Of a stretch of DNA of 15,643 bases, positions 1 through 8,111 are shown in pieces. Origin of the DNA: Betaproteobacteria bacterium (lineage in GTDB: Bacteria > Pseudomonadota > Gammaproteobacteria > Burkholderiales > Eutrophovitaceae); contig QXZO01000089.1 of assembly GCA_009886305.1 (NCBI GenBank), positions 1 to 15,643 on the forward strand, read 5' to 3'. Positions within the stretch are counted from its first letter, which is position 1. Each line of letters opens with the position of its first letter. The notes below the pieces were generated by a model. It was not told where the DNA came from, ran no database searches, and saw only the letters and a list, made by a program, of their open reading frames with translations. A program made the translations under genes and the position numbers.

Positions 1-489
1 ACATTTGGCAGCGGCGGTATGCTCACCAAACTAAGCGCCGCTAAACGGGCCGCTCGGAGTGGCACTCACACTGTCATAGCTAATGGCAAAGAAAAAAACA
101 TCTTACTTAGAATCGTAGCTGGAGAGAACATCGGAACTCGGCTTAAGACGTCCAAACCAGTTATGACCGCAAGAAAACAATGGCTCAGTAATCACTTGCA
201 AGTTCGAGGATCGGTTACCCTAGATGAAGGCGCGATACGCGCCATAACTCTAAACCATAAAAGTCTACTACCCATTGGTGTTGTTGCAGCTGAGGGAGAT
301 TTTTACCGAGGTGATGTAGTGACCTGCACCGATAAGAACGGAGACGTTATTGCCTATGGGCTGATCAACTACAATTGCAAGGAGACAAATCAAATTAAAG
401 GGCTCTCTTCCGAGATAATAGAAGAAACCCTTGGGTACATTGACGACCTAGAACTGATTAATAGAGATAACTTGGCGCTGAAGGACTAA
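1..489 (+). CDS. proB: Glutamate 5-kinase, C-terminal part with PUA domain (5' truncated by window edge)
   Basis: Glutamate 5-kinase phosphorylates L-glutamate with ATP, the first and feedback-inhibited step of proline synthesis in the cytoplasm. The reading frame is open from base 1, and the first residues read TFGSGGMLTKLSAAKRA, matching the family's GTGGMxTKLxAA segment near the end of the kinase domain. The kinase domain continues to about residue 55 of the visible part. A PUA domain follows (RGSVTLDEGAIRAI through GDFYRGDVV to the IKGLSSEII stretch), as in the long bacterial ProB. The Met encoded at base 19 is internal, not the start. The stop is 12 bp from the stop of the convergent CNP1-like gene. 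In betaproteobacteria proB often lies next to such a gene. The family call is secure; the N-terminal amino acid kinase part is outside the window. Confidence 0.95.
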   Translation, partial: TFGSGGMLTKLSAAKRAARSGTHTVIANGKEKNILLRIVAGENIGTRLKTSKPVMTARKQWLSNHLQVRGSVTLDEGAIRAITLNHKSLLPIGVVAAEGDFYRGDVVTCTDKNGDVIAYGLINYNCKETNQIKGLSSEIIEETLGYIDDLELINRDNLALKD

Positions 490-501
490 CTGGCAAAGCC
501 A

Positions 502-1110
502 CTAGTTAGAGAACTCTCTTCCTCTCAAACCTCCTGGTTTATTCATTTTTCCTTTTTTGAGAAGCATTTTCAAATCTTTTTCGTCCAGTACATTCAATGC
601 CCCGTAACAAATATAGTGCTCCAATAAATCACTCCTATAGCTATTTGGTGTCTTGGAGTTGATAGTTTTCCATTTCGCCCTCTTGGCAGGCACCCATGCC
701 GCATCAAAGGCCCACCTTGAAGCATAAAGTTTATATTCTCCAGTTTCGCACCTAAAACCTTCATACGTAATATTTTCACTACCCTTAGGGGAAACTGCGA
801 GCAAACTCATACGCACTACTCCATCTCTTCCAAATTTAATTGAAGACACGTCAACATAAAATTTAAATCCTGTTTGACTTCTCGTTTGATATGCATTGAA
901 ACTGCTTTTTGCCGCAAGTACCGGCAAGTCAACAACGGACTCCCGCCAAACCTCTGGTGTTTCATATTTATAAACTCTTGGCACATCGCGTGGATCGCTC
1001 GCTTGCGCAAGCGCTTCGCTTATATTGCTGGTAATCAACAAGGAGAAAAACCAGAAAAAACAGTTGGAGCTAACCGTTGTCAGATTAATACAAACTAAGG
1101 ATCGGAGCAT
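502..1110 (-). CDS. CNP1-like family exported protein, function unknown
   Basis: The 202-residue product resembles the CNP1-like family of betaproteobacterial proteins, whose function is not known. Residues 1-35 form a hydrophobic N-terminal export segment with small residues (SEALAQA) suitable for signal peptidase cleavage, so it is probably periplasmic or envelope-bound. The core includes an FYVDVSSIKFGRDGVVRMSL strand region and a YEGFRCETGEYKLYA segment near residues 116-130, both typical of the family. Two cysteines (RCETGE and HYICYG) could form a disulfide. It starts 8 bp after the stop of cfa, so the two are probably co-transcribed, although its own ribosome binding site is poor. Its stop faces the proB stop. 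The call rests on recalled family sequence, not on a search. Confidence 0.8.
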   Translation of the reverse strand: MLRSLVCINLTTVSSNCFFWFFSLLITSNISEALAQASDPRDVPRVYKYETPEVWRESVVDLPVLAAKSSFNAYQTRSQTGFKFYVDVSSIKFGRDGVVRMSLLAVSPKGSENITYEGFRCETGEYKLYASRWAFDAAWVPAKRAKWKTINSKTPNSYRSDLLEHYICYGALNVLDEKDLKMLLKKGKMNKPGGLRGREFSN

Positions 1111-1118
1111 TTGGATTC

Positions 1119-2309
1119 TTAAAGATAAATGTGCTGTCTAGTCGGTGGATACGAAACTTTACCTGAACCTAAAGGCTTTGTACCCAATATTTGAAAAATA
1201 GAAATCCATCCTCGCTCGAAGGCATGCGCTGAACCTGCCATGTAGATTCTCCATATTCTGTAGCGTTCCTCACCAATAATTGATTTAGCTTTAGTCTCAT
1301 TTTTCTCTAAACGGTCAACCCAGTGCCAAAGCGTTTTTGCATAATGTGGCCTTAAACTTTCAGCGTCCCAAACTTCTATACCGGACCGTGCCAGCTCCTT
1401 GATCACAGTCGAGACGTGAACGAGCTCACCACCTGGGAAAACATATTCATCTACGAAACTTCCTATGTCACTGCCAAGCGCAAGGTCGTCAGTGGAATTA
1501 GTGGTAATTCCGTGGTTCATAACTAATCCACCTGGCTTCAGCAAAGAATGAATTTTTTTGAAATAAACGGGTAAATTACCCTTCCCGACATGTTCAAACA
1601 TCCCCACACTCGAAACCTTGTCAAAATAACACTCATAAGATAAATCTCGATAGTCGAGCAACTCAACTCGGCAAATATGCTCAAGTCCTAGACGTTTTAT
1701 TTTCTCCCTCGCGTACGTATGCTGTTCATCGGACAAGGTAATACCCAAAGTCTCTACGCCATAATGCTTCGCCGCCCAGATGATCAGTGCACCCCATCCA
1801 CACCCTATATCCAGCATTTTTTCGCCCGGCTTTAAATCGAGCTTTTTGCAGATATGGTCAAGTTTTTGTTCTTGAGCCGTATCTAGAGTGTCATTCTGTT
1901 TTTTAAAATATCCACAAGAGTACACTCGTTGTTTATCTAACCATAAACTATAAAACTCGTTGCCAACATCATAATGACTTTGAATCGATTGACGATCGGC
2001 GGGTTTGGTATGCCGCCATCTCTTCAATAAATTTAAGCGTTTTTTGTAAGTTGCCGAGGTGTCTGCGACAAGCTTCTCCCCTAGGGCCAGTGTTTGACGA
2101 GTATCTCCCTCAATATCAATCACTCCTCGCACGTATGCTCGTGCGAGTTTCCCGAGCGTGGGCCGGCTGAGAGCGAGTGCAGCCCTCTGCGACTTGAGCG
2201 AAAGCGTTACCTTGGGAGTGCCCACCGCATCAATGCGCGTACCATCCCAGAGCACAATTTCAATAGGTAACGCTAATTCCTTGAGTTTTTTCTCAATATT
2301 ACCAATCAT
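1119..2309 (-). CDS. cfa: Cyclopropane-fatty-acyl-phospholipid synthase
   Basis: This enzyme transfers a methylene group from S-adenosylmethionine to cis double bonds of membrane phospholipid acyl chains, which makes membranes more resistant to acid and other stress. The 396-residue protein has the full family architecture. An N-terminal lipid-binding region (about 1-105) comes first, then the QSHYDVGNEFY motif at 110-120, YSCGYF with the conserved Cys132, and the SAM motif LDIGCGWG at 166-173. Glu239 and His266 match the bicarbonate-site residues of the E. coli enzyme. The length is close to the E. coli protein (382). The ATG start lacks an obvious Shine-Dalgarno sequence. It follows the DUF3501 gene after 85 bp and precedes the CNP1-like gene by 8 bp, so it may have its own AT-rich promoter in the 85-bp gap. 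Confidence 0.93.
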   Translation of the reverse strand: MIGNIEKKLKELALPIEIVLWDGTRIDAVGTPKVTLSLKSQRAALALSRPTLGKLARAYVRGVIDIEGDTRQTLALGEKLVADTSATYKKRLNLLKRWRHTKPADRQSIQSHYDVGNEFYSLWLDKQRVYSCGYFKKQNDTLDTAQEQKLDHICKKLDLKPGEKMLDIGCGWGALIIWAAKHYGVETLGITLSDEQHTYAREKIKRLGLEHICRVELLDYRDLSYECYFDKVSSVGMFEHVGKGNLPVYFKKIHSLLKPGGLVMNHGITTNSTDDLALGSDIGSFVDEYVFPGGELVHVSTVIKELARSGIEVWDAESLRPHYAKTLWHWVDRLEKNETKAKSIIGEERYRIWRIYMAGSAHAFERGWISIFQILGTKPLGSGKVSYPPTRQHIYL

Positions 2310-2394
2310 AAATCGTCATAGAACTAATCCACGATATAGATTTAGTTTATAACAAAATTTTTGGATTGAGACTACATTCCTTTGACGCTTTCTA

Positions 2395-2976
2395 TTACGC
2401 GCTTAAATCTCCGGCTAACGAATCACGCAGACTCTCCGACACCTCTTCTATCTCCACCATATAATTTGGATGATCAACCCCTATACTCAAGGTTGAACCG
2501 TGTAATAGTGATTTTTTCATGTCATCTGTCAGCTCGAAGCGAAGAAAATGAACCGAGGAAGTTTTTTCACCGTTCTCCCTATCCAAATCCTCATCAGCAT
2601 GCGGAAATACCTTTTTAAAGCCCGGCACACGCACCCACACCATGTCTTCCAAATCGATAAGTTTTGACAGCGCTACCTTTCTTTCGACCTCATCTGGATA
2701 CTCAATTAAAAGCGTGGCTTTCCAATTACTGCCGTCAGGCACTAGGGGAAGGTAGGCATGAAGCTCTTCCTCAATAGCTTCTTCTTCAAAAATACGCTCT
2801 ATTCGCAGCATCTCTTGAACTTGATACTGAACAGTTAACGCATCCTCAAACAATAAAGTTACGTGCTCTCCAAGGTGGACTTTCCTTACCTTTTTGTGTT
2901 CCATGACCTCAGTGCGAAATGATGGTCGGCGTTTTGCATATTCCTCTAATGACATCAAACTTGTTCTACTCAACAT
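2395..2976 (-). CDS. DUF3501 family protein
   Basis: A 193-residue soluble protein with no signal peptide or membrane segment. It matches the DUF3501 family: an N-terminal LEEYAKRRPSFR segment, then HKKVRKVHLG, a LLFEDALTVQYQVQEMLRIE stretch (about residues 41-60), LPLVPDGSNWKATLLIE, and a late TSSVHFLRFEL segment. The biochemical function is unknown. In many proteobacteria this family sits directly beside a rubrerythrin and a Fe-S protein with CCG domains, exactly as here, which points to a joint role in peroxide or oxygen stress handling. The start is supported by a GGAGAG ribosome binding site in the 17-bp gap after the Fe-S gene, which indicates translation from the same transcript. It has no Cys or His cluster that would suggest metal binding of its own. 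Confidence 0.88.
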   Translation of the reverse strand: MLSRTSLMSLEEYAKRRPSFRTEVMEHKKVRKVHLGEHVTLLFEDALTVQYQVQEMLRIERIFEEEAIEEELHAYLPLVPDGSNWKATLLIEYPDEVERKVALSKLIDLEDMVWVRVPGFKKVFPHADEDLDRENGEKTSSVHFLRFELTDDMKKSLLHGSTLSIGVDHPNYMVEIEEVSESLRDSLAGDLSA

Positions 2977-2993
2977 TTATTACTCTCCGATTC

Positions 2994-4328
2994 TTATAAT
3001 CCGTATGCAATTCTCAATAATGTGATGGGGTGGCGTTTCTTTATATCACTCACCTCCTGCTTCGCTTCCATGCCTTGAACAATGTGCGTGGCTGCAATAG
3101 CACAATCTGAGCTGATGTACTGTGGTGCTTCCTCACCCATTTGGCGAAACACTGGTCGTCCAATTTTCATTGAATCATCAAAATATTCTTTTTTAACGCC
3201 CCATGTCCCATCGTGACCAGAACACCGCTCTACAGTATTGACAACAGTATCTGGCACTCGTTCCAGCATCTCTTTAGTCTTTAAACCAATATTTTGTACA
3301 CGCAAGTGACACGGCACGTGATATGAAACTTGACCCAGCGATTCCTCAAAGTCGGTATTAAGTAGCCCATCGCGATCACGCATCACCAAGTACTCAAACG
3401 GATCGACCATAGCCTTAGCCACCAAAAGCACCTCTTCATCATCAGGAAATAACAGAGGAAGCTCTTGCTTAAACATCAACGTACATGATGGAACAGACGT
3501 CATCAAAGCATAGCCCTCCCGTGCATATTTCACCATTTGAGGAATGTTTTTCTCTTTTAAGCTCTTGACTGCATCAAGATCGCCCAATTCCAGCTTTGGC
3601 ATGCCGCAGCAGGCCTCTTTTTGAACAGCTACAGCGTGAATCTTATTATGTTCGAGCACCTTAAATAGATCATCGCCAATGTTTGGTTCATTATAGTTAA
3701 CGTAACAGGTAACGAAGACTGCAACCTTGCCTAGCGTTCTCTTACCATTTTGCGGCGTAACATCGTCTAATTGACGTAGTTGCGACCGAAAAGTTTTTCC
3801 TGCGTATTTGGGTAATTTTCGATCCTTGTGGATTCCAAGGGTCTTCTCCATCACGTTACGCGTAACTTTGTTTGAATTTACCGCGTTTATTGTTTGAACA
3901 ACCACCGGAATAGATGATAGCTTTCCTAAAGCATCGGTGCTTGAGAGTAATTTATCGCGAAATTTAGTCTCGCCATTTTTAAATTTTTGCGCCTTGGCAC
4001 GCAACATCAAGTGCGGGAAATCAACATTCCACTCATGTGGCGGAACGTAAGGACACTTACTCATGTAGCACATATCACACAAATAACACTTGTCGACTAC
4101 TTTGGAGTAGTCCTCCTTCGCAACGCCGTCTACCTCCATCGTAGAGCTCTCATCAATTAAATCAAAGAGCGTCGGGAATGTCGTACACAAATTAACGCAA
4201 CGACGGCAACTATGACAAATATCAAAAACGCGCTCGAGCTCCTCATTTAAAGGCTCTTCTTTATAAAATTCCTCGTCCTGCCAATTCAAGGGATGCCGCG
4301 TAGGGGCCTCCAGGCTACCTTCTTTCAT
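2994..4328 (-). CDS. Heterodisulfide-reductase-related Fe-S protein with two [4Fe-4S] motifs and two CCG domains
   Basis: A 444-residue cytoplasmic electron-transfer protein related to GlpC, HdrD and LutA-type subunits. The N-terminal ferredoxin-like part has CHSCRRCVNLC (Cys38, 41, 44, 48) and CYLCDMCYMSKCP (Cys81, 84, 87, 92), two probable [4Fe-4S] sites. The second has a four-residue gap before its last Cys, as I recall for this subfamily. Two cysteine-rich CCG domains follow: the first with VTCY at 206-209 and CCGMP at 239-243, the second with PCHLR at 338-342 and CSGHDG at 368-373. Such domains bind a further Fe-S centre or act in thiol-disulfide chemistry. A GGAAGG ribosome binding site lies 4 bp before the ATG. 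Its place between rubrerythrin and DUF3501 suggests it passes electrons to or from the rubrerythrin diiron site. This partner role is inferred from gene order only. Confidence 0.9.
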   Translation of the reverse strand: MKEGSLEAPTRHPLNWQDEEFYKEEPLNEELERVFDICHSCRRCVNLCTTFPTLFDLIDESSTMEVDGVAKEDYSKVVDKCYLCDMCYMSKCPYVPPHEWNVDFPHLMLRAKAQKFKNGETKFRDKLLSSTDALGKLSSIPVVVQTINAVNSNKVTRNVMEKTLGIHKDRKLPKYAGKTFRSQLRQLDDVTPQNGKRTLGKVAVFVTCYVNYNEPNIGDDLFKVLEHNKIHAVAVQKEACCGMPKLELGDLDAVKSLKEKNIPQMVKYAREGYALMTSVPSCTLMFKQELPLLFPDDEEVLLVAKAMVDPFEYLVMRDRDGLLNTDFEESLGQVSYHVPCHLRVQNIGLKTKEMLERVPDTVVNTVERCSGHDGTWGVKKEYFDDSMKIGRPVFRQMGEEAPQYISSDCAIAATHIVQGMEAKQEVSDIKKRHPITLLRIAYGL

Positions 4329-4358
4329 AAACCTTCCGCCTTAAAGTACACAATCAAT

Positions 4359-4395
4359 AAAAAAAGCGTGAACGAATTAACCTTACGCTCACGCT
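4359..4395 (-). terminator. Rho-independent terminator after rubrerythrin
   Basis: Read on the minus strand, a 7-bp perfect stem (AGCGTGA with TCACGCT, 17-nt loop) is followed by a run of seven T. It lies 31 bp after the rubrerythrin stop and 30 bp before the start of the Fe-S protein gene. No room for a full promoter is left between terminator and start codon, so it probably works as a partial terminator within a shared transcript. Confidence 0.75.
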
Positions 4396-4426
4396 CATTC
4401 CTGCCAAAGAAACAATGGTTCTAGAA

Positions 4427-4849
4427 TTAATCTTCTAGGGCATCTAAAGCTTTTTGGAACCGGTTGGCATGAGAACGCTCAGCTTTTGCCAGGGTCTCAA
4501 ACCAGTCAGCGATTTCATCAAACCCTTCATCGCGAGCAGTTTTTGCCATGCCTGGATACATATCTGTATATTCATGAGTCTCACCGGCAACCGATGCCGT
4601 CAGATTGTCTCGCGTGCCGCCGATCGGCAATCCTGTTGCTGGGTCACCAACCTGTTCAAGATACTCGAGATGGCCATGCGCATGTCCAGTCTCTCCCTCA
4701 GCGGTTGAGCGAAACACGGCCGCCACATCATTTTGGCCTTCTACGTCCGCTTTATTCGCGAAATACAAATAACGTCTATTTGCTTGCGATTCACCAGCAA
4801 ACGCATCTTTCAGACTTTGTTCCGTCTTTGATCCTTTTAAATTAGCCAT
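4427..4849 (-). CDS. Rubrerythrin, short form without rubredoxin domain
   Basis: Rubrerythrins are diiron proteins of the ferritin-like fold that reduce hydrogen peroxide in the cytoplasm. The 140-residue product is a four-helix protein. Iron ligands are visible as Glu20 (AGESQANRRY), Glu53 and His56 (EGETGHAHGH), Glu90 and Glu93 (AGETHEYTDM), and Glu124 with His127 (AKAERSHANRF). The usual C-terminal rubredoxin domain with CxxC pairs is absent, so an outside electron donor is needed; the neighbouring Fe-S protein is the obvious candidate. The frame is open for 33 more codons upstream, but the start chosen here follows a GGGAG ribosome binding site, and MANLKGSKTEQSL matches the family's N-terminus. 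A terminator follows the gene, suggesting it is made in excess of the two genes behind it. Confidence 0.93.
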   Translation of the reverse strand: MANLKGSKTEQSLKDAFAGESQANRRYLYFANKADVEGQNDVAAVFRSTAEGETGHAHGHLEYLEQVGDPATGLPIGGTRDNLTASVAGETHEYTDMYPGMAKTARDEGFDEIADWFETLAKAERSHANRFQKALDALED

Positions 4850-4930
4850 TTGAAGTCTCCCTTTTCGTTGTTCAATTGCTGTTAACTTTTGCATTGTGAA
4901 TGCTTTAACATCCCAAGATACAAAAACATA

Positions 4931-4959
4931 CCTATAATAGACTATCAAACTTTAGACAA
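4931..4959 (-). promoter_or_regulatory. Possible sigma70 promoter of rubrerythrin
   Basis: On the minus strand TTGTCT and TATAGG stand 17 bp apart, each four of six matches to the consensus, and would start transcription about 75 bp before the rubrerythrin ATG. Two ATAG words spaced ten bases apart overlap the -10 region. They may be chance or half sites of a redox regulator. Evidence is weak. Confidence 0.3.
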
Positions 4960-5038
4960 GTTCTAAATTTTTGATATGCGAAGTGTATTTTTACCCTCGA
5001 CCCCTGTCAATGCACCACAGAAAGAATTAATGAGCTCC

Positions 5039-5872
5039 TTAATTTTTATTTAACAGTCCGAGATTCATTTTTTTAGGTCGAAAATATGACTCATTTAAGT
5101 AAAAGTCCACTTTCTCATTCCCATTCCAACAGCCAGGCAACCCGAGCATCGGTAGCGGCGAGAACTCACGACCAGAAGTAAACGTGTTCTGATTTGAAAC
5201 GAGCCTCAAGAGGGCATTATCAACTTCAACCTGAGTCTCAATCAAGCTCCCATGACGCAAATTATAGGGCTGATTAACTATCATGGCCTTACCAGTCATT
5301 CCAACATAAGGATTCATCGTTTTCTCTAAAAGTGCATGCCCAAAAATATAAAAGGACATGTGTGACTTAACCTCCTCACGACGTTCATAAAAAAGCTCAA
5401 CCCAACGAAACTCAGTCAACAATCGAGTTAATTCCACATTGCGGGATATCACGAGTACCCCTTCCTCATCAAATAACGTGAGTGCATCACCTTCTGGAGA
5501 ACGACCTAGAGACTGATCAGTTTCGAGAACTTTGTAATGCCTGGCGTTGAGCGCCGCTTTTGACCTGGGAAATAACAACCAAGTCAAAGCATTGAGCACA
5601 TCATGCCAACTTTCAGGGCGAACTTGAACCTCTCCCGACAAGAAGGCCCGTTGCTCAAACCCTGTCTCGAATACCTTGGGCTTCTCATATTGAGGCACAA
5701 ACTGAATATCTATTCCATTCGCATTTACGATGGCTTGGCGTTGTTCGCTAACCAAGCTATTTAGTGATTCGCAACTCGGCCAATCTGTTGAGTCTAAGCG
5801 GCGGAGAAAATCTTTTAATTCCTCGCAAAAATTACTCGCTAATAATCTTTTTCGACCTTCTTGAAAACTCAC
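5039..5872 (-). CDS. DUF3025 family protein
   Basis: A 277-residue soluble protein without signal peptide. The central block WHDVLNALTWLLFPRSKAAL (residues 89-108), continued by NARHYKVL, is the hallmark of DUF3025, a proteobacterial family of unknown function. The later HALLEKTMNPYVGMTGKA segment (about 175-192) is also typical. No catalytic motif can be assigned. The start codon is GTG and has no clear ribosome binding site, so the exact N-terminus is uncertain. It is divergent from the FAD oxidoreductase across an 80-bp gap and lies 189 bp upstream of rubrerythrin on the same strand, with a likely separate promoter for the latter. I see no functional link to its neighbours. Confidence 0.82.
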   Translation of the reverse strand: MSFQEGRKRLLASNFCEELKDFLRRLDSTDWPSCESLNSLVSEQRQAIVNANGIDIQFVPQYEKPKVFETGFEQRAFLSGEVQVRPESWHDVLNALTWLLFPRSKAALNARHYKVLETDQSLGRSPEGDALTLFDEEGVLVISRNVELTRLLTEFRWVELFYERREEVKSHMSFYIFGHALLEKTMNPYVGMTGKAMIVNQPYNLRHGSLIETQVEVDNALLRLVSNQNTFTSGREFSPLPMLGLPGCWNGNEKVDFYLNESYFRPKKMNLGLLNKN

Positions 5873-5952
5873 TGGTTTACGGCGTTAGAATAGATGAAGG
5901 ATATAGTATCCCAGAAGCTTTCCAAATAAAGAACTAAGGAACTTTAGTCGAA

Positions 5953-7065
5953 GTGGATCAAATCGAATGTGTAATTATTGGAGCAGGCGTCGTGGGCTTA
6001 TCCATCGCCCGCGCATTGGCTCTCGAAGGTAGGGATGTCCTCATTATAGAAAAAGAAGATGCTTTCGGTCTACATACCAGTTCGAGAAATTCAGAAGTCA
6101 TTCATGCGGGAATTTACTATCCGAAAAACTCACTCAAGGCACAGCTATGCGTCAAGGGCAAAGAGCTGCTTTACGAATACTGCGAGGTTCGCAGCATTCC
6201 ACATAAACGCATTGGAAAATTAATTGTCGCTACAGAAGACTTTGAGATTGAAAAGGTAAAACAGTATATCGCTAAAGCTAGAGACAACGGTGTTGACGAC
6301 CTCGCATGGCTGAGCCAGAGCGAAGTAAGAGAACTAGAACCGGAGGTTAGCAGCGTGGGTGGGGTTTTCTCCCCCTCGACTGGTATTATCGACTCGCATA
6401 ATTACATGCTTAACCTCCTCGGAGATGCGGAAAACGCTGGAGCTGTCGTGGTCTATCAGACTTCCATTGCATTAATTAAACCTAAGGAAGACGGATTCAT
6501 TGTCAAAACAGAAGGACTCAATGCCCATGAAATAAAGGCAGAAATTGTAGTTAATGCCGCGGGTTTGCACGCATGTGATGTAGCGAAGACCATCGCAGAC
6601 TTAGATGAAAACTTAATTCCACAACCTTTTTATGCGAAAGCCCACTATTATTCACTATCGGGCCGCAACCCTTTCAAACATCTTGTTTACCCAGTTGCGC
6701 GCAAAGCGTCGCTCGGCGTCCATGTCACCGTTGATATGGGAGGTGCTGCTAGATTTGGGCCAGACCTAGATTGGATAGATGGAATCGACTATTCTTTCGA
6801 TAATTCGAGGGAAGAACTGTTTTTTGATGCCATTCGTCGATATTGGCCTTCTTTGAATAGAGATCAGCTACAACCTGGCTACACGGGAATTAGGCCAAAA
6901 ATATCCGGCCCATACGAACCAGCAGCTGATTTTTTAATACAGTCCCAAAAAGACCATCGGATGAAAGGTTTGATTAATCTGTTTGGAATAGAGTCTCCGG
7001 GCCTTACGTCTAGCCTAGCTCTAGCTGAAATGGTCAGTCAACTCATCGAATCAAACGGTCAGTAG
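5953..7065 (+). CDS. FAD-dependent oxidoreductase of the DAO superfamily, LhgO-like
   Basis: A 370-residue flavoprotein of the D-amino-acid oxidase / glycerol-3-phosphate dehydrogenase fold. The Rossmann motif GAGVVG (10-15) with Glu33 at the end of the second strand binds the ADP part of FAD. The block SSRNSEVIHAGIYY (43-56) closely resembles E. coli L-2-hydroxyglutarate dehydrogenase LhgO (HNSGVIHAGVYY), and the segments SLKAQLC, EREP-like ELEPEV and SSVGGVFSPSTGIID also follow that protein. It is about 50 residues shorter than LhgO, so the substrate, probably a 2-hydroxy acid, is not certain. The start is GTG, with AAGGA 12 bp upstream; no nearer ATG exists. Its stop lies 1 bp from the stop of the convergent aldolase gene. 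Confidence 0.8.
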   Translation: MDQIECVIIGAGVVGLSIARALALEGRDVLIIEKEDAFGLHTSSRNSEVIHAGIYYPKNSLKAQLCVKGKELLYEYCEVRSIPHKRIGKLIVATEDFEIEKVKQYIAKARDNGVDDLAWLSQSEVRELEPEVSSVGGVFSPSTGIIDSHNYMLNLLGDAENAGAVVVYQTSIALIKPKEDGFIVKTEGLNAHEIKAEIVVNAAGLHACDVAKTIADLDENLIPQPFYAKAHYYSLSGRNPFKHLVYPVARKASLGVHVTVDMGGAARFGPDLDWIDGIDYSFDNSREELFFDAIRRYWPSLNRDQLQPGYTGIRPKISGPYEPAADFLIQSQKDHRMKGLINLFGIESPGLTSSLALAEMVSQLIESNGQ

Positions 7066-7066
7066 A

Positions 7067-8095
7067 TTATGGCTCGAAGGCTTTTTTATTTTCTTCTAAC
7101 AAATCAAGCGCTACGTCAACGATCATATCCTCTTGACCACCAACCATTCTTCTCCGACCAAGCTCAACTAATATGTCCATGGTCTTTAACCCAAACTGGC
7201 TGGCTGCTTTCTCAGCATGGAGTAAAAAGCTGGAATAAACGCCGGCATATCCCAAAGCCAAGGTTTCGCGGTCAACCCGAACCGGCCGATCTTGCAAGGG
7301 ACGAACAATATCCTCAGCGGCATCGATTAACTTGTATAGATCACAGCCGTGGTTCCACCCAAGACGATCTGCTGCAGCAATGAAAACCTCTAATGGCGCA
7401 TTGCCTGCTCCCGCCCCCATGCCAGCCAAACTCGCATCGACACGATCGCACCCCTCTTCCACCGCTACGATCGAGTTCGCAACTCCCAGGCTAAGATTGT
7501 GGTGCGCGTGCATCCCCGTTTGAGTCTCAGGCTTTAGAATATCTTTAATCGCTTTAAAGCGATCACGGACGTCATTCATACTTAGCGCGCCACCCGAATC
7601 CACCACATAAACGCAAACTGCCCCGTAACTTTCCATTAGCTGTGCTTGTTTCGCAAGCTTGGAGGGACTATTCATGTGACTCATCATCAAAAAACCCACA
7701 GGCTCCATGCCTATATCCCTTGCATACTCAAGATGTTGCTTTGAAATATCAGCCTCTGTGCAGTGGGTCGCCACGCGAACGACTCGAGCGCCCGCGTCAA
7801 AAGCCGACTTAAGATCTTGTACTGTTCCGATCCCCGGTATCAATAGCGTAGCAACTTTGGCCACAGACAACTCTTCCGCTACCGCAGCAATCCACTCAGC
7901 ATCTGTATGCCGCCCAAAGCCATAATTAAAGGAAGACCCTTGCAATCCGTCACCGTGTGCAACCTCTATTGAATCAACATTAGCCTCATCTAAAGCCCGC
8001 GCAATACTCTTGACATGATCAATCCCATATTGATGTCGAATCGCATGTGACCCATCGCGCAGAGTAACGTCTGAAATATATATTTTTTTATTCAT
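7067..8095 (-). CDS. mhpE: 4-hydroxy-2-oxovalerate aldolase (DmpG/BphI/MhpE family)
   Basis: This metal-dependent (usually Mn2+) class II aldolase splits 4-hydroxy-2-oxopentanoate into pyruvate and acetaldehyde and passes the aldehyde through a tunnel to its partner dehydrogenase. The 342-residue length is normal. The TIM-barrel start DVTLRDGSHAIRHQ carries Arg13, Asp14 and His17, equivalent to BphI Arg16, Asp17 and His20. GMHAHHN gives metal ligands His196 and His198, and GYAGVYSSFLLH gives Tyr287, equivalent to BphI Tyr290. The C-terminal domain that contacts the dehydrogenase is complete. It follows the acetaldehyde dehydrogenase gene after 16 bp with a GGAG ribosome binding site in the gap, so the two are one operon. 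The usual upstream hydratase is missing here. Confidence 0.95.
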   Translation of the reverse strand: MNKKIYISDVTLRDGSHAIRHQYGIDHVKSIARALDEANVDSIEVAHGDGLQGSSFNYGFGRHTDAEWIAAVAEELSVAKVATLLIPGIGTVQDLKSAFDAGARVVRVATHCTEADISKQHLEYARDIGMEPVGFLMMSHMNSPSKLAKQAQLMESYGAVCVYVVDSGGALSMNDVRDRFKAIKDILKPETQTGMHAHHNLSLGVANSIVAVEEGCDRVDASLAGMGAGAGNAPLEVFIAAADRLGWNHGCDLYKLIDAAEDIVRPLQDRPVRVDRETLALGYAGVYSSFLLHAEKAASQFGLKTMDILVELGRRRMVGGQEDMIVDVALDLLEENKKAFEP

Positions 8096-8111
8096 ATTCC
8101 GACTCCATTAT

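Noticed and set aside
485..519. Inverted repeat CTAACT/AGTTAG across the facing stop codons of proB and the CNP1-like gene, considered as a bidirectional terminator
   Set aside because: The stem needs a three-base bulge and neither side has a T run, so it cannot be called a terminator.
4486..4845. A 119-codon open frame opposite rubrerythrin
   Set aside because: It is a mirror of the rubrerythrin codons, with no recognisable domain and a biased composition rich in His, Arg and Ser.
4427..4948. A longer rubrerythrin with 33 extra N-terminal residues
   Set aside because: The extension covers the likely promoter and leader, does not resemble the family, and the inner ATG has a good GGGAG ribosome binding site.
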